Origin: Bacteroidales bacterium UBA7009
Lineage (GTDB): Bacteria; Bacteroidota; Bacteroidia; Bacteroidales; Paludibacteraceae
Length of the DNA stretch: 25,203 bases
Direction: 5' to 3'
Assembly (NCBI GenBank): GCA_002449665.1
Contig: DJXH01000048.1
Location: 1 to 25,203 of the forward strand
Shown here: positions 14,522-23,300 of the stretch, in pieces
Layout of the letters: each line of letters opens with the position of its first letter
Numbering within the stretch: the first letter of the stretch is position 1
Made by a program: the position numbers and the translations under genes
The notes under the pieces: generated by a model
The model's input: the letters and a program-made list of their open reading frames with translations, nothing else
Database searches by the model: none
Told to the model about the DNA's origin: nothing

Positions 14522-15844
14522 TTTTACCCAGTATTTATCTACGAGGGCTTGTTTGATGTTCACCTCTTCGGGTTTGAAGTACTTGGCAAAGAGTGTCCAA
14601 GCGATGTCGAGCATCTGTGTGGTATCGATGTTCACATCAATAGCAAGAATCTGTGCGCTGTACTCTTTTGCGAACTTGAGGCAGCGGTCGTCGTAGTCGG
14701 TGAGGTCAAAGCCGTTTTCAAGTTTGGTCTTGGCGTTGGCGGCATCGGCATACAGACGAACAGCAGCGTTCATAACCTGCGGGTGATCTTCGCGGGTCTT
14801 CTTACCGGCAACAAGTTGTTTAAGACGCGAGAGTGAGCGGAAGGGATCGACGATGACCTTACCTATGTCGCTGTCGCGACGGAGGTAGAGTTGACCTTCG
14901 GTGATATAACCGGTGTTGTCGGGGATAGCGTGAGTGATGTCGCCGCCGGAGAGGGTGGTAACGGCGATGATGGTGATAGAACCGCCACCGGCTTCTTCGG
15001 GGAACTGCACGGCTTTCTCGTATATCTTCGCAAGGTCGGAATAGAGCGAACCCGGCATAGAGTCTTTAGAAGGAATCTGATCCATACGGTTAGACACGAT
15101 AGCGAGAGCGTCGGCGTAAAGGGTCATATCCGTGAGCAAGACGAGCACCTGCTGGTGTTTTTCCACGGCGAAGTACTCTGCTGCTGCGAGAGCCATATCG
15201 GGTATAAGCAGACGCTCAACTGCGGGGTTCTCTGTGGTATTGACGAAAGAGACGATACGGTCGAGCACTCCTGCGTTGGCAAAGACGTTCTTGAAATAGA
15301 GATAGTCGTCGTTGGTCAGTCCCATACCGCCGAGGATGATTTTATCGACTTTAGCGCGGAGAGCCACGTTAGCCATTACTTGGTTGTAGGGCTGGTCGGG
15401 GTCGGCGAAGAAAGGTATTTTCTGACCGGAAACGAGTGTGTTGTTAAGGTCGATACCTGCGATACCCGTGGCTATCAGTTCGGACGGCTGTTTACGTCTT
15501 ACGGGGTTAACGGAAGGACCGCCTATTTCCACTTCCTTACCTTCAATAGCAGGTCCGCCGTCGATAGGTTCGCCGTAGGCGTTGAAGAAACGTCCTGCAA
15601 GTTGGTCGCTCACCTTGAGGGACGGAGCCTTACCGAGGAAAACAACTTCGGCGTTGGTGGGGATACCTTCCGTACCTTGGAAGACCTGAAGGGTGATGTC
15701 GTTACCCATGATTTTTACCACCTGTGCGAGTTTGCCGTTGACGGTGGCAAGTTCGTCATTACCTACTCCTTCGGCTTTAAGCGAGCAGGTGGCTTTGGTG
15801 ATAGCCGTAATCTCAGTATAGATTTTTTGAAATGCTTTTGCCAT
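14519..15844 (-). CDS. atpB: V-type ATPase subunit B (regulatory head subunit)
   Basis: The 441-aa B subunit alternates with A in the catalytic head and provides non-catalytic nucleotide or interface sites. Diagnostic segments are DGLDxx-type IATGIAGIDLNNTLVSGQKI (about 125-144), the degenerate P-loop region PFFADPDQPYNQ in place of a Walker A, PGSLYSDLAKIYEKA, and GYITEGQLYLRRDSDIG. Lack of a functional Walker A is normal for this subunit. The gene follows atpA by 39 nt, a spacer with two copies of the 15-nt unit. The length is slightly shorter than the usual about 460 aa but complete at both ends. Confidence 0.96.
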   Translation of the reverse strand: MAKAFQKIYTEITAITKATCSLKAEGVGNDELATVNGKLAQVVKIMGNDITLQVFQGTEGIPTNAEVVFLGKAPSLKVSDQLAGRFFNAYGEPIDGGPAIEGKEVEIGGPSVNPVRRKQPSELIATGIAGIDLNNTLVSGQKIPFFADPDQPYNQVMANVALRAKVDKIILGGMGLTNDDYLYFKNVFANAGVLDRIVSFVNTTENPAVERLLIPDMALAAAEYFAVEKHQQVLVLLTDMTLYADALAIVSNRMDQIPSKDSMPGSLYSDLAKIYEKAVQFPEEAGGGSITIIAVTTLSGGDITHAIPDNTGYITEGQLYLRRDSDIGKVIVDPFRSLSRLKQLVAGKKTREDHPQVMNAAVRLYADAANAKTKLENGFDLTDYDDRCLKFAKEYSAQILAIDVNIDTTQMLDIAWTLFAKYFKPEEVNIKQALVDKYWVK

Positions 15845-15851
15845 AAAATTA

Positions 15852-15881
15852 TTTACAATTTAGACATTTACAATTTGGGAT
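15852..15881 (-). repeat. Two 15-nt repeat units upstream of atpB
   Basis: On the plus strand, TTTACAATTTAGACA (15852-15866) is followed in the same 15-nt register by TTTACAATTTGGGAT (15867-15881). They fill the atpA-atpB spacer, and the last unit ends 7 nt before the atpB start codon. The core TTTACAATTT (AAATTGTAAA on the coding strand) is repeated exactly. Confidence 0.8.
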
Positions 15882-15883
15882 AT

Positions 15884-17641
15884 TTATTCAGCTATCTGCT
15901 TCTCTGCCAAGAGTTCGGCAAGTTTGTTGCGGTAATCTTCAAACTCGGCTGAATGGAACTCGGAGTAGTTCATCTGTTTGCAATAGTTGATGACACGTTT
16001 GAAGTAGTCGGAGACATCGTTGAAGTTGTCGAAATTATAGTCGTGGCGGCAGATGTCCATAACGATGTCAAGCATATAACGCTGTCTCTCAAGCGGGCAG
16101 ACGGCATCAATCTTATCGAAAGCATCCTGCTGGAGGATAACGAAATCGATAACCTCTGATTTCCAGAACTCCTCGTGATAATCAACGGGTACGCCGTCAT
16201 CACCGAGGATGTTGATTTGCTCCTGAATCTCCTTACCGCGTTGGAGGTAGGTCTTCATAGAGTTCACTTTAGGCAGCCACTCTTTGTCTATGAGTTTAGC
16301 CATATACTCTTCAAACTCAGGGTATTCTATATATTTAGAATAGGAGTCAATGGGGTTAACGGCGGGATAGCGTTTGTGGTCGGCGCGGTTCTGCTCGAGA
16401 GCGTAGAAGCAGCGTGCCACTTTCTTCGTACCTTCTGTAACAGGCTCTTTGAGGTTACCGCCTGCGGGTGATACTGTACCAAGGAAGGTAACGGAGCCGG
16501 TCTTGCCGTTGTTGAGATAGACGTATCCGGCGCGGGCGTAGAAAGCACCGATGATAGCCGAGAGGTCCATCGGGAAAGCGTCTTGTCCGGGAAGTTCCTC
16601 CATACGGTTGGACATCTCACGCAGAGCCTGTGCCCAGCGGGAGGTGGAGTCGGCCATAAGCAGGACACGCAGTCCCATAGAGCGGTAGTACTCGGCTATG
16701 GTCATAGACGTATATACGGAAGCCTCACGCGAAGCAACGGGCATGTTGGATGTGTTGGCAATGATGATGGTACGTTCCATCAGTTTGCGCCCTGTATGCG
16801 GGTCTTCGAGTTCGGGGAACTCGGTGAAGGTCTCCACTACCTCGTTGGCACGCTCACCGCAGGCTGCGATGATTACGATATCGGCTTCGGCTTGTTTGGA
16901 GATAGCGTGCTGAAGGACGGTCTTACCCGTACCGAAAGGTCCAGGGATAAAGCCCGTACCGCCCTCGCAGATGGGGTTGGCGGTGTCTATGGTACGAACG
17001 CCGGTCTCAAGGAGTTTGAATGGGCGCGGCTTCGACTTGTAGGCAAGTATGGCTTTTTTTACTGGCCATTTCTGCACCATAGTAACATTATGATCATTGC
17101 CTTCGCTATCGGTGAGGACGGCGATTGTATCTTCTATGCGATACTCACCTTTAGCAACGATAGACTTAACGGTATAAGTTCCTTCAAAGACGAAGGGCAC
17201 CATAATCTTGTGGGGCTGGTGATTCTCATCCACTTCGCCGAGCCAAGCGGCTGCTTCCACTTTGTCGCCGGGTTTGGCAATAGGTTCAAACTTCCAGAGT
17301 TTGTCCTTGTCAAGCGGGTAGTTGTACTCACCGCGTTTGAGGAACACGCCTGTCAGTTTGTCAAGGTCGTTCTGCAGACCGTCGTAGTTACGGCTGAGCA
17401 GACCGGGACCGAGGGTAACTTCGAGCATGTGACCGGTAAACTCAACGGCATCACCTACTTTGAGTCCGCGCGTTGACTCGAACACCTGCACATAGACGTT
17501 GTCGCCGGTAACTTTAATCACCTCTGCCATCAGTTTGGTATCACCAACGCTGATATAGGCAATTTCATTTTGAGCTACAGGACCATCGACCTCTACGGTA
17601 ACGAGGTTGGCGATGATACCTTTTACTTTTCCTGTTGTCAT
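15884..17641 (-). CDS. atpA: V-type ATPase subunit A (catalytic)
   Basis: The 585-aa subunit A hydrolyses or makes ATP at three sites of the A3B3 head. The N-terminal barrel is followed by the bulge region specific to V/A-type A subunits (about 115-190, DKLWKFEPIAKPGDKVEAAA). The Walker A motif GPFGTGKT is at 234-241. The catalytic glutamate lies in CGERANEV (E263), and LLMADSTSRWAQALREMSNR forms the Walker B region. All key residues are intact and the length is normal. It starts 37 nt after the upstream DUF2764 gene, with a tandem 15-nt repeat in that spacer. Whether the complex works as a hydrolase or a synthase in vivo cannot be read from the sequence. Confidence 0.97.
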   Translation of the reverse strand: MTTGKVKGIIANLVTVEVDGPVAQNEIAYISVGDTKLMAEVIKVTGDNVYVQVFESTRGLKVGDAVEFTGHMLEVTLGPGLLSRNYDGLQNDLDKLTGVFLKRGEYNYPLDKDKLWKFEPIAKPGDKVEAAAWLGEVDENHQPHKIMVPFVFEGTYTVKSIVAKGEYRIEDTIAVLTDSEGNDHNVTMVQKWPVKKAILAYKSKPRPFKLLETGVRTIDTANPICEGGTGFIPGPFGTGKTVLQHAISKQAEADIVIIAACGERANEVVETFTEFPELEDPHTGRKLMERTIIIANTSNMPVASREASVYTSMTIAEYYRSMGLRVLLMADSTSRWAQALREMSNRMEELPGQDAFPMDLSAIIGAFYARAGYVYLNNGKTGSVTFLGTVSPAGGNLKEPVTEGTKKVARCFYALEQNRADHKRYPAVNPIDSYSKYIEYPEFEEYMAKLIDKEWLPKVNSMKTYLQRGKEIQEQINILGDDGVPVDYHEEFWKSEVIDFVILQQDAFDKIDAVCPLERQRYMLDIVMDICRHDYNFDNFNDVSDYFKRVINYCKQMNYSEFHSAEFEDYRNKLAELLAEKQIAE

Positions 17642-17646
17642 ATATA

Positions 17647-17676
17647 TTTACTATTTTAGCATTTACAATTTTAGCA
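17647..17676 (-). repeat. Tandem 15-nt repeat upstream of atpA
   Basis: TTTACTATTTTAGCA (17647-17661) and TTTACAATTTTAGCA (17662-17676) are adjacent and differ at one position. On the coding strand the unit is TGCTAAAATTGTAAA, and the last unit ends 5 nt before the atpA ATG. This is the cleanest of the three arrays of this family in the operon. Confidence 0.85.
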
Positions 17677-17678
17677 TT

Positions 17679-18398
17679 TTAATCAAGTTGTACGCCTTTT
17701 TTCATATCGGCGACCATATCGCGGAAGACCTGTTCGCCCTGCTCGACGGTAAGCACCGACCAGCGGTTGAGCATAGAGCACATCAGCCAGTAGGCGAGAA
17801 CGTTATCAAGCGAGAAGTTAACAAAGAGTGTTTTTTGTTCGAGCCAAGCGAAACGCATTGCATCAAGGCGTTTTTCGCGCTCCATAAGATTGTCTATATC
17901 AAGCAGAGCCATTATCTCAGGCAGGTTGTCAATCACGCCACCGAGACCGAAATCTTTCTGCGGGAGGTTACGGCGCAGGATTTGTGCCACCTCGTTTTGA
18001 CCGACAATGACTTTGCGCACGTCAAAGCTGTGCTTGCGGCAGATGGCGGCAGCGAGTATATTATTAAGGTCTTGGTTGTACCTGAACCAGTCTTTGACGA
18101 ACTTGCACCCTTTTTTTATACCGTACTCATAGACGAGGGCGGTACGAATGTCTTCATCCGAAAGGGTGTCTCTAACCTCTTCCCACCACGCAGGCTGACC
18201 TATGATAGTATCATCATAAGCCTCCATCTGCCGCGTAATCATCTCGTCCTCGGGCGAGACCAGCAGCAAGCGGAGCTGCTCCATATCGGAAGCGGAGAGG
18301 GAGTCCGAGAAGACTTCAAGCAGAGCGTCTTGCTTCATAGGAGCATCGGCACCCGCTTTCAGGTCCGGCAGACCCGTAAGCAAACATTCGTAACCCAT
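17679..18398 (-). CDS. V-ATPase operon DUF2764-type protein, possible subunit C equivalent
   Basis: A 239-aa soluble, mostly helical protein starting MGYECLLTGLPDLK. Its place between atpE and atpA matches the uncharacterised protein (DUF2764 type) found at this spot in V-type operons of Bacteroidetes, Chlamydia and spirochaetes. It has no signal peptide or membrane segment. The stretch FVKDWFRYNQDLNNILAAAI (100-119), with an Asp-Leu-Asn-Asn core before a basic residue, is weakly reminiscent of the repeated helical motif of the AC39/subunit C family, which couples the rotor to the ring. The operon has no other candidate for subunit C, F or G, so a role as a divergent central-stalk subunit is a reasonable inference, not shown. 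The start is 2 nt after the atpE stop codon, so coupling is likely. Confidence 0.85.
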   Translation of the reverse strand: MGYECLLTGLPDLKAGADAPMKQDALLEVFSDSLSASDMEQLRLLLVSPEDEMITRQMEAYDDTIIGQPAWWEEVRDTLSDEDIRTALVYEYGIKKGCKFVKDWFRYNQDLNNILAAAICRKHSFDVRKVIVGQNEVAQILRRNLPQKDFGLGGVIDNLPEIMALLDIDNLMEREKRLDAMRFAWLEQKTLFVNFSLDNVLAYWLMCSMLNRWSVLTVEQGEQVFRDMVADMKKGVQLD

Positions 18399-18400
18399 AA

Positions 18401-18985
18401 TCAGAAAAGCATTTCTATAAGTTCGGGACGAAGAAACTCTTTGAAGTATGCCACGAACTCGGCATCACCGAAGGCAAGTTTGTATCCGCCTTTTTCGGAT
18501 TTTATTTGGAAGTCGGTCTTGAGACCCTTCACCTCGGTGATATTCACGCCGTTGTCAAGAAGGGACTTGGCGTTGGCAGCAAAATAGGCTTTGAGGGCTT
18601 CGGCATCTTTGGCTTCGATGGTAACTCCGCCATTCGTAGCCATAGACTGAGCCATCTTAAGGATGACCTGCTGCATAAAGGCTTTGTCGGCAGTAGCGGC
18701 TTTGACACTGTCAGTAGCAATCTTGCCGGTAAGAAGGTTGGTAACTTCGGTACGCAGTGCGTTAACGCTTTGAGCGGCGAACATCTTAAGTTCGGCACGG
18801 GTGTTCTTGTCAAGCTCGGCAGCCTTCTGCTCGGCATCGGCAATACAAGCCTCTGCCTGCTTTTGAGCCTCGGCTACTATTTGCGCTGCTTTTTCCTCTG
18901 CTTTGGCAATAATGTCTTTTGCCTCGGCATTGCCTTTTTCTACGCCTTCGGCATAGATTCTTTGTGTCAATTCTTCTAATTTCAT
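18401..18985 (-). CDS. atpE: V-type ATPase subunit E (peripheral stalk)
   Basis: The 194-aa subunit E is one half of the peripheral stalk that holds the catalytic head still. The N-terminal about 85 residues form a long Ala/Glu/Lys-rich helix (AEEKAAQIVAEAQKQAEA) expected to be coiled coil. The C-terminal part (about 110-194) is the globular domain contacting the head. The usual partner, subunit G/H, is not visible next to it. This is the first gene of the operon, with a Bacteroidetes promoter 32 nt upstream of the start codon. The first ATG of the frame agrees with family starts (MKLEELTQRIYAEGV). Confidence 0.93.
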   Translation of the reverse strand: MKLEELTQRIYAEGVEKGNAEAKDIIAKAEEKAAQIVAEAQKQAEACIADAEQKAAELDKNTRAELKMFAAQSVNALRTEVTNLLTGKIATDSVKAATADKAFMQQVILKMAQSMATNGGVTIEAKDAEALKAYFAANAKSLLDNGVNITEVKGLKTDFQIKSEKGGYKLAFGDAEFVAYFKEFLRPELIEMLF

Positions 18986-19016
18986 ACTTCTAAAAGTTAA
19001 AAAACAAAATTTGGCA

Positions 19017-19048
19017 CAAAGATACGGCTATTTTTCCAATCGTGCAAG
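19017..19048 (-). promoter_or_regulatory. Promoter of the V-type ATPase operon
   Basis: On the minus strand, CTTG (19048-19045, three of four bases of the -33 element) is followed after 20 nt by TATCTTTG (19024-19017), a perfect -7 element. The predicted start of transcription is near 19010-19012, giving a leader of about 25 nt before atpE. The -33 element sits inside a palindrome GTGCAA-gaat-TTGCAC (19042-19057), which could be an operator. Confidence 0.75.
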
Positions 19049-19063
19049 AATTTGCACAATCTT

Positions 19064-20200
19064 TTATTTTTTGTGGAGAGTGAAGACGATAATCTGCGGC
19101 ACTGTCCCTAATCTGAAGGCTATTGTACCGCCCGTTCCTTCGCTGACGAAAAGTTGCTGTCCATCCGTTTCATAAAGTCCGCTCCACTCCTTGTAGAGCC
19201 ACTGCGAAGGCGAGAAACTGCCTATTTTGACCTGTGCGGCGTGGGTATGACCTGAAAGGGTAAGAGGAATGTCGGTCTCGGGCAGTATCTGCATATCCCA
19301 ATGTGAGGGGTCGTGAGAAAGCAGGATGGTTATGACAGAGTCGGGAATACCGTTCAAGGCTTTTGTAAGGTCGCCTTTGCTCGGGAAAGGGGGTTTGCCG
19401 GTATTTTCCACTCCGGCGATGGCTAAACACGCCTCACCTTTACGGATTATCCTATGTTCGTTGTTGAGGACGGTCCAGCCCATATTCCGCTCTTTCTGAA
19501 CAAGTCGTTTGACGGCAGAAGCGGGGTCTTCCTTACGCCTGCCGTAAATACAATAGTCGTGGTTGCCGAGGACGGAATACACACCGTCCTTTGCACTCAA
19601 GCGTGAGAGCAGCGGCTCAAAGGGTGTCAGTTCGTCGGGCGACATATTGACCAAATCGCCGGTGAAGACAATGGCATCGGCGTTTTGAGAGTTGGCGGCG
19701 GCGACCAAACAGCTGACAAAAGCGGTGTCGGTGCCATACGTACCGACGTGCAAGTCAGAGAGTTGCAGAATGCGGTAGCCGTCAAACTCTTCGGGCAGAC
19801 CTGAAAGGGAAATTTCTACGTTTTTCACCTCTAATCGCCGCCAGCCGAAGAAAGCACCATAGACCATAACGACGGCGACAAACACAGCCAAGACTAATCC
19901 CGTGATATGTCCTGCACGGCGCGCACTATGCCATAAGGGGGTCAGACAGCGGGAAAGCCCCTCCACCACCATATATATAAATTTAGGCAGAGCCACGGCG
20001 GCAAGCAGAGCCGTAGAGAGCGACAGACCGTTCTCTAACAGGCGACCCGTCCCTGAAAGAAATAGCAACAGGAAAGTGAGCAAAGACGGCACAAACCAAG
20101 CAGCCTGCAGCCAAAAGGAACGCCCGCGAAGGCGGGATAACCATATATAAATATCAGGGACAATAAGAATGACAATGAGTATGGCAAGGATGATGTACAT
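19064..20200 (-). CDS. Membrane-anchored metallophosphoesterase
   Basis: Calcineurin-like phosphoesterase of the YkuE/YaeI type, 378 aa from the chosen start. About four N-terminal hydrophobic segments lie within the first 120 residues (MYIILAILIVILIVPDIYIW; FVPSLLTFLLLFLSG; GLVLAVFVAVVMVYGAFFGW). They are followed by a dimetal catalytic domain: LSDLH (D149, H151), TGDLVN (181-186), LGNHDYC (GNHD 212-215), LLSHDPSHW and SGHTHAAQ. All metal ligands are present. The frame is open to 20290, but Met at 20200 is preferred because the hydrophobic segment starts there and the extra 30 residues overlap the mfd promoter region. The substrate is unknown; relatives act on lipid or nucleotide phosphates. 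It stands alone on the minus strand, divergent from mfd, and no clear promoter was found for it. Confidence 0.9.
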   Translation of the reverse strand: MYIILAILIVILIVPDIYIWLSRLRGRSFWLQAAWFVPSLLTFLLLFLSGTGRLLENGLSLSTALLAAVALPKFIYMVVEGLSRCLTPLWHSARRAGHITGLVLAVFVAVVMVYGAFFGWRRLEVKNVEISLSGLPEEFDGYRILQLSDLHVGTYGTDTAFVSCLVAAANSQNADAIVFTGDLVNMSPDELTPFEPLLSRLSAKDGVYSVLGNHDYCIYGRRKEDPASAVKRLVQKERNMGWTVLNNEHRIIRKGEACLAIAGVENTGKPPFPSKGDLTKALNGIPDSVITILLSHDPSHWDMQILPETDIPLTLSGHTHAAQVKIGSFSPSQWLYKEWSGLYETDGQQLFVSEGTGGTIAFRLGTVPQIIVFTLHKK

Positions 20201-20208
20201 AAGAAGGT

Positions 20209-20226
20209 TGTTTACGTTGTTTGCGA
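20209..20226 (-). repeat. Two 9-nt units upstream of the metallophosphoesterase gene
   Basis: On the coding strand the units are TCGCAAACA (20226-20218) and ACGTAAACA (20217-20209), ending 8 nt before the ATG at 20200. They match the ACGNAAACA unit found before atpK and deoD. With only two units the repeat could be accidental when taken alone. Confidence 0.55.
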
Positions 20227-20281
20227 AAGAGAGATTACAAATTTCGTGCCAGATAGCAATCTTGCATATATTGCGTAAAAA

Positions 20282-20313
20282 TTTGCACAAGTTTGACTTT
20301 TGCAGTATCTTTG
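20282..20313 (+). promoter_or_regulatory. Promoter of mfd
   Basis: TTTG (20282-20285), a 20-nt spacer and TATCTTTG (20306-20313) form a perfect Bacteroidetes promoter. The predicted transcription start near 20319 is only about 7 nt before the mfd ATG at 20326. The mRNA would therefore have an extremely short leader with no room for a normal ribosome binding site. The 18 bp at 20273-20290 resemble the palindrome at the V-ATPase promoter. Confidence 0.8.
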
Positions 20314-20325
20314 CAGGCGAGAAAA

Positions 20326-23300
20326 ATGCAAATAGAGGAATTATATAATTTACTATCGCAGCACCCTACCCTCACAGCGGTAAGGGATACGATTAGCAAA
20401 AGAAGCGGTGTACACCTACTTCTTTCGGGGCTTAATGCGTCGTCACGAGCAGTGGTGATGAAAGCGATACAGCAGCCGTATTTGCTGTACGTAGCAGATA
20501 ATCAGGACGAAGCACAATACATCTATGCAGACCTTGTTGCTATAGGGGCAGATGCAATGTATTTCCCCGCCTCGCATCGTCGCACTCGCAAGAGGCAGGA
20601 CAGCGGTGAGGGCAGCAACAGGGATGCCACAGACGAGGCTATGGCAGTGCAGCGCACGGAGGTACTGACACGGCTGAACGGCGACAATCACAGCGGAATA
20701 ATAATAGCTACCTACCCCGAAGCACTATTAGAACCGGTGCCGCCCAAAGAGAGCCTGAAGCGCAATACCATCAGCCTTAAAACGGGCGAAAAAACAAGGC
20801 AGAGCGACCTTATAGAACTGCTGACAGACAGCGGTTTTGAGCGTGTGGACTTCGTATATGAACCCGGGCAGGTGGCAGTGAGAGGCGGGATAGCGGACAT
20901 CTACTCCTACAGCCACGACCTGCCCTATCGTATTGATTTCTTCGGCGACGAGATAGACTCTATACGCGAGTTTGACATTGAGACCCAACTGAGCCTCTCT
21001 CGCGTGGAGAGCATAAACATAGTAGGCAGAGACGAACAGACGGACGAGAGCACACTATGCAGCCTTACAGACTACCTGCCTAAAGAAACGGTATGGGTCT
21101 CAAACGACTGGTCGATGGTAAGATACAAACTTGACAGTGCTATCGGCGGCGTGGGCGGCAATACGATAGATTTCTCGGAAAAGACTATAGAGATACGACA
21201 GCAGTCGTATTTTCCGACATACGTAAAAATAGAGTTTCACACCGAGCCTCAACCGCTTTTTCACAAGAACTTTGATATTCTCACAGACGACCTTAGCGAG
21301 CGCATAAAGAAAGGCTATAAGGTATATATCCTTGCTGACCAAAAGAAACAGACCGACCGTCTTGCTTCTATCTTCCGCCAGATAGCCGAAGATGAGAAAA
21401 AAGAGCCGATAGCGTTTGAAGCCATAGACAAGACCCTTCACGGCGGGTGGATAGACCATGACCTGAAGACGATATGCTATACCGACCACGAGATTTTTGA
21501 GCGTTATCACCGTGTCAGTCTGCAAAGCGAGAACGCCAGAAGGGGCAAGGCGGTAGTTACCCTCAAAGAGATCAACCAACTGCGAATGGGCGACTATGTG
21601 GTTCATACCGACCACGGCATCGGGCAGTTCGGCGGACTGGTAACCACCTCCGTCAACGGCAAGCCGCAAGAGATGATAAGACTCATATACAGAGGCGGCG
21701 ACAGCATATACGTCAGCATACATAACCTGCACAGAATAAGCAAGTACAAGGGCAAAGAAGGGAGTGCGCCCACCGTCTCCAAACTCGGCTCGGGAGCGTG
21801 GGAGAAACTCAAAGAGCGCACCAAGGACAGGGTGAAAGACATTGCCCGCGACCTTATCCGCCTGTATGCTTCGCGCAAACAGCAGAAAGGTTTTGCCTAT
21901 ACGCCGGACGGGTATATGCAGCACGAACTTGAAGCATCTTTCCTATATGAGGATACTCCCGACCAAGCCAAAGCCACAGCCGACGTAAAGCACGATATGG
22001 AGAGCAGTATGCCTATGGACAGGCTGATATGCGGCGATGTGGGTTTCGGCAAGACGGAGATAGCAATGCGTGCGGCGTTCAAAGCAGCGACGGACGGCAA
22101 GCAAGTGGCTGTACTCGTCCCGACTACAGTATTGGCACTGCAACACTATAACACTTTCAGTGAGCGATTTAAGAACTTCCCCGTGAAGATTGCTTTCCTG
22201 TCAAGAGGCAAGAGTGCGAAGGAAACGAAAGAACTGCTTGAAGACCTGAAAGCGGGCAAGATAGACATACTGATAGGTACGCATAAACTTGTGGGCAAAA
22301 GCGTGGTATGGCACGACCTTGGTCTGCTCATAATAGACGAGGAGCAGAAGTTTGGAGTAACCGTCAAAGAGAAACTCAAAGCCCTGCGCACCAACATAGA
22401 CGTACTTACGCTCACAGCCACGCCTATACCGCGCACGTTGCAGTTCTCACTGCTCGGCGCGAGAGACTTGAGCGTTATGACCACTCCCCCGCCCAACCGC
22501 TATCCCGTTCAGACAGAGGTGCTGACACCCGATGACGAGGACATAATAAAAGAAGCCATAGACCTTGAGATAGGCAGAAACGGACAGGTGTTCATAGTGA
22601 ACAACCGTATAGATATGCTGCCGCGAATAGAGAATCGCATACACGCCCTCTGCCCTGAAGCAAGGATAGTAACAGCCCACGGACAGATGCCCACAGACGA
22701 GATGGAAGAGAGGCTTGAAGCGTTTATCAACTACGACTACGACATACTTATCTCAACAACCATTATTGAGTCGGGCGTGGACATACCGAACGTGAACACA
22801 ATGATTATCTACTCGGCTCAACACTACGGACTTGCCGACCTGCATCAACTGCGCGGTCGCGTGGGAAGGAGCAACCGCAAGGCTTATTGCTACCTCGTTG
22901 CACCAGAGAGAGAACTGCTCACGGAAGATGCGCGTCGCAGGCTTGATGCCATCTCCACCTTTGCCGAACTCGGAGCTGGCTTTAATCTTGCAATGCAAGA
23001 CCTTGATATTCGCGGTGCGGGCAACCTGCTCGGCAGCGAGCAGTCGGGTTTCATAGCCGACCTCGGATATGACACGTACCAGAAAGTGCTGAACGAAGCC
23101 GTGGAAGAACTCAAAGATGAGATGGGACTGACAGTGGAGTTTGACAATAACACAGGCGAAGGACAGGCTAAAGACAAATGGTGGTGTCAAGACGCACAAC
23201 TTGAAAGCGACCTGCCGCTGTGTTTCCCCGCAACTTACATAGAGAATATCTCGGAGCGCATAACGCTATATAAGGAACTTGACGGACTGAAGACGGAGGA

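Noticed and set aside
14891..15952. A 353-codon plus-strand open frame
   Set aside because: It lies antisense to atpB and the end of atpA, which have full family motifs. Its translation has no recognisable domain; it is a codon-bias shadow.
16583..17476. A 297-codon plus-strand open frame
   Set aside because: Antisense to atpA; the sense strand encodes an intact catalytic subunit with all motifs.
17607..18587. A 326-codon plus-strand open frame
   Set aside because: Antisense to the DUF2764-type gene and atpE, spanning two genes and their junction. No motif and no promoter were seen.
20201..20290. Extended start of the metallophosphoesterase at 20290
   Set aside because: The extra 30 residues precede the natural hydrophobic N-terminus and overlap the divergent promoter region.
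20293..20325. Extended mfd start at TTG 20293
   Set aside because: The promoter -7 element lies within this stretch, so the transcript would start after it; the ATG at 20326 fits the family.
21100..21924. A 274-codon minus-strand open frame
   Set aside because: Antisense to mfd; its hydrophobic, Tyr/Val-rich composition is what the complement of mfd codons gives.
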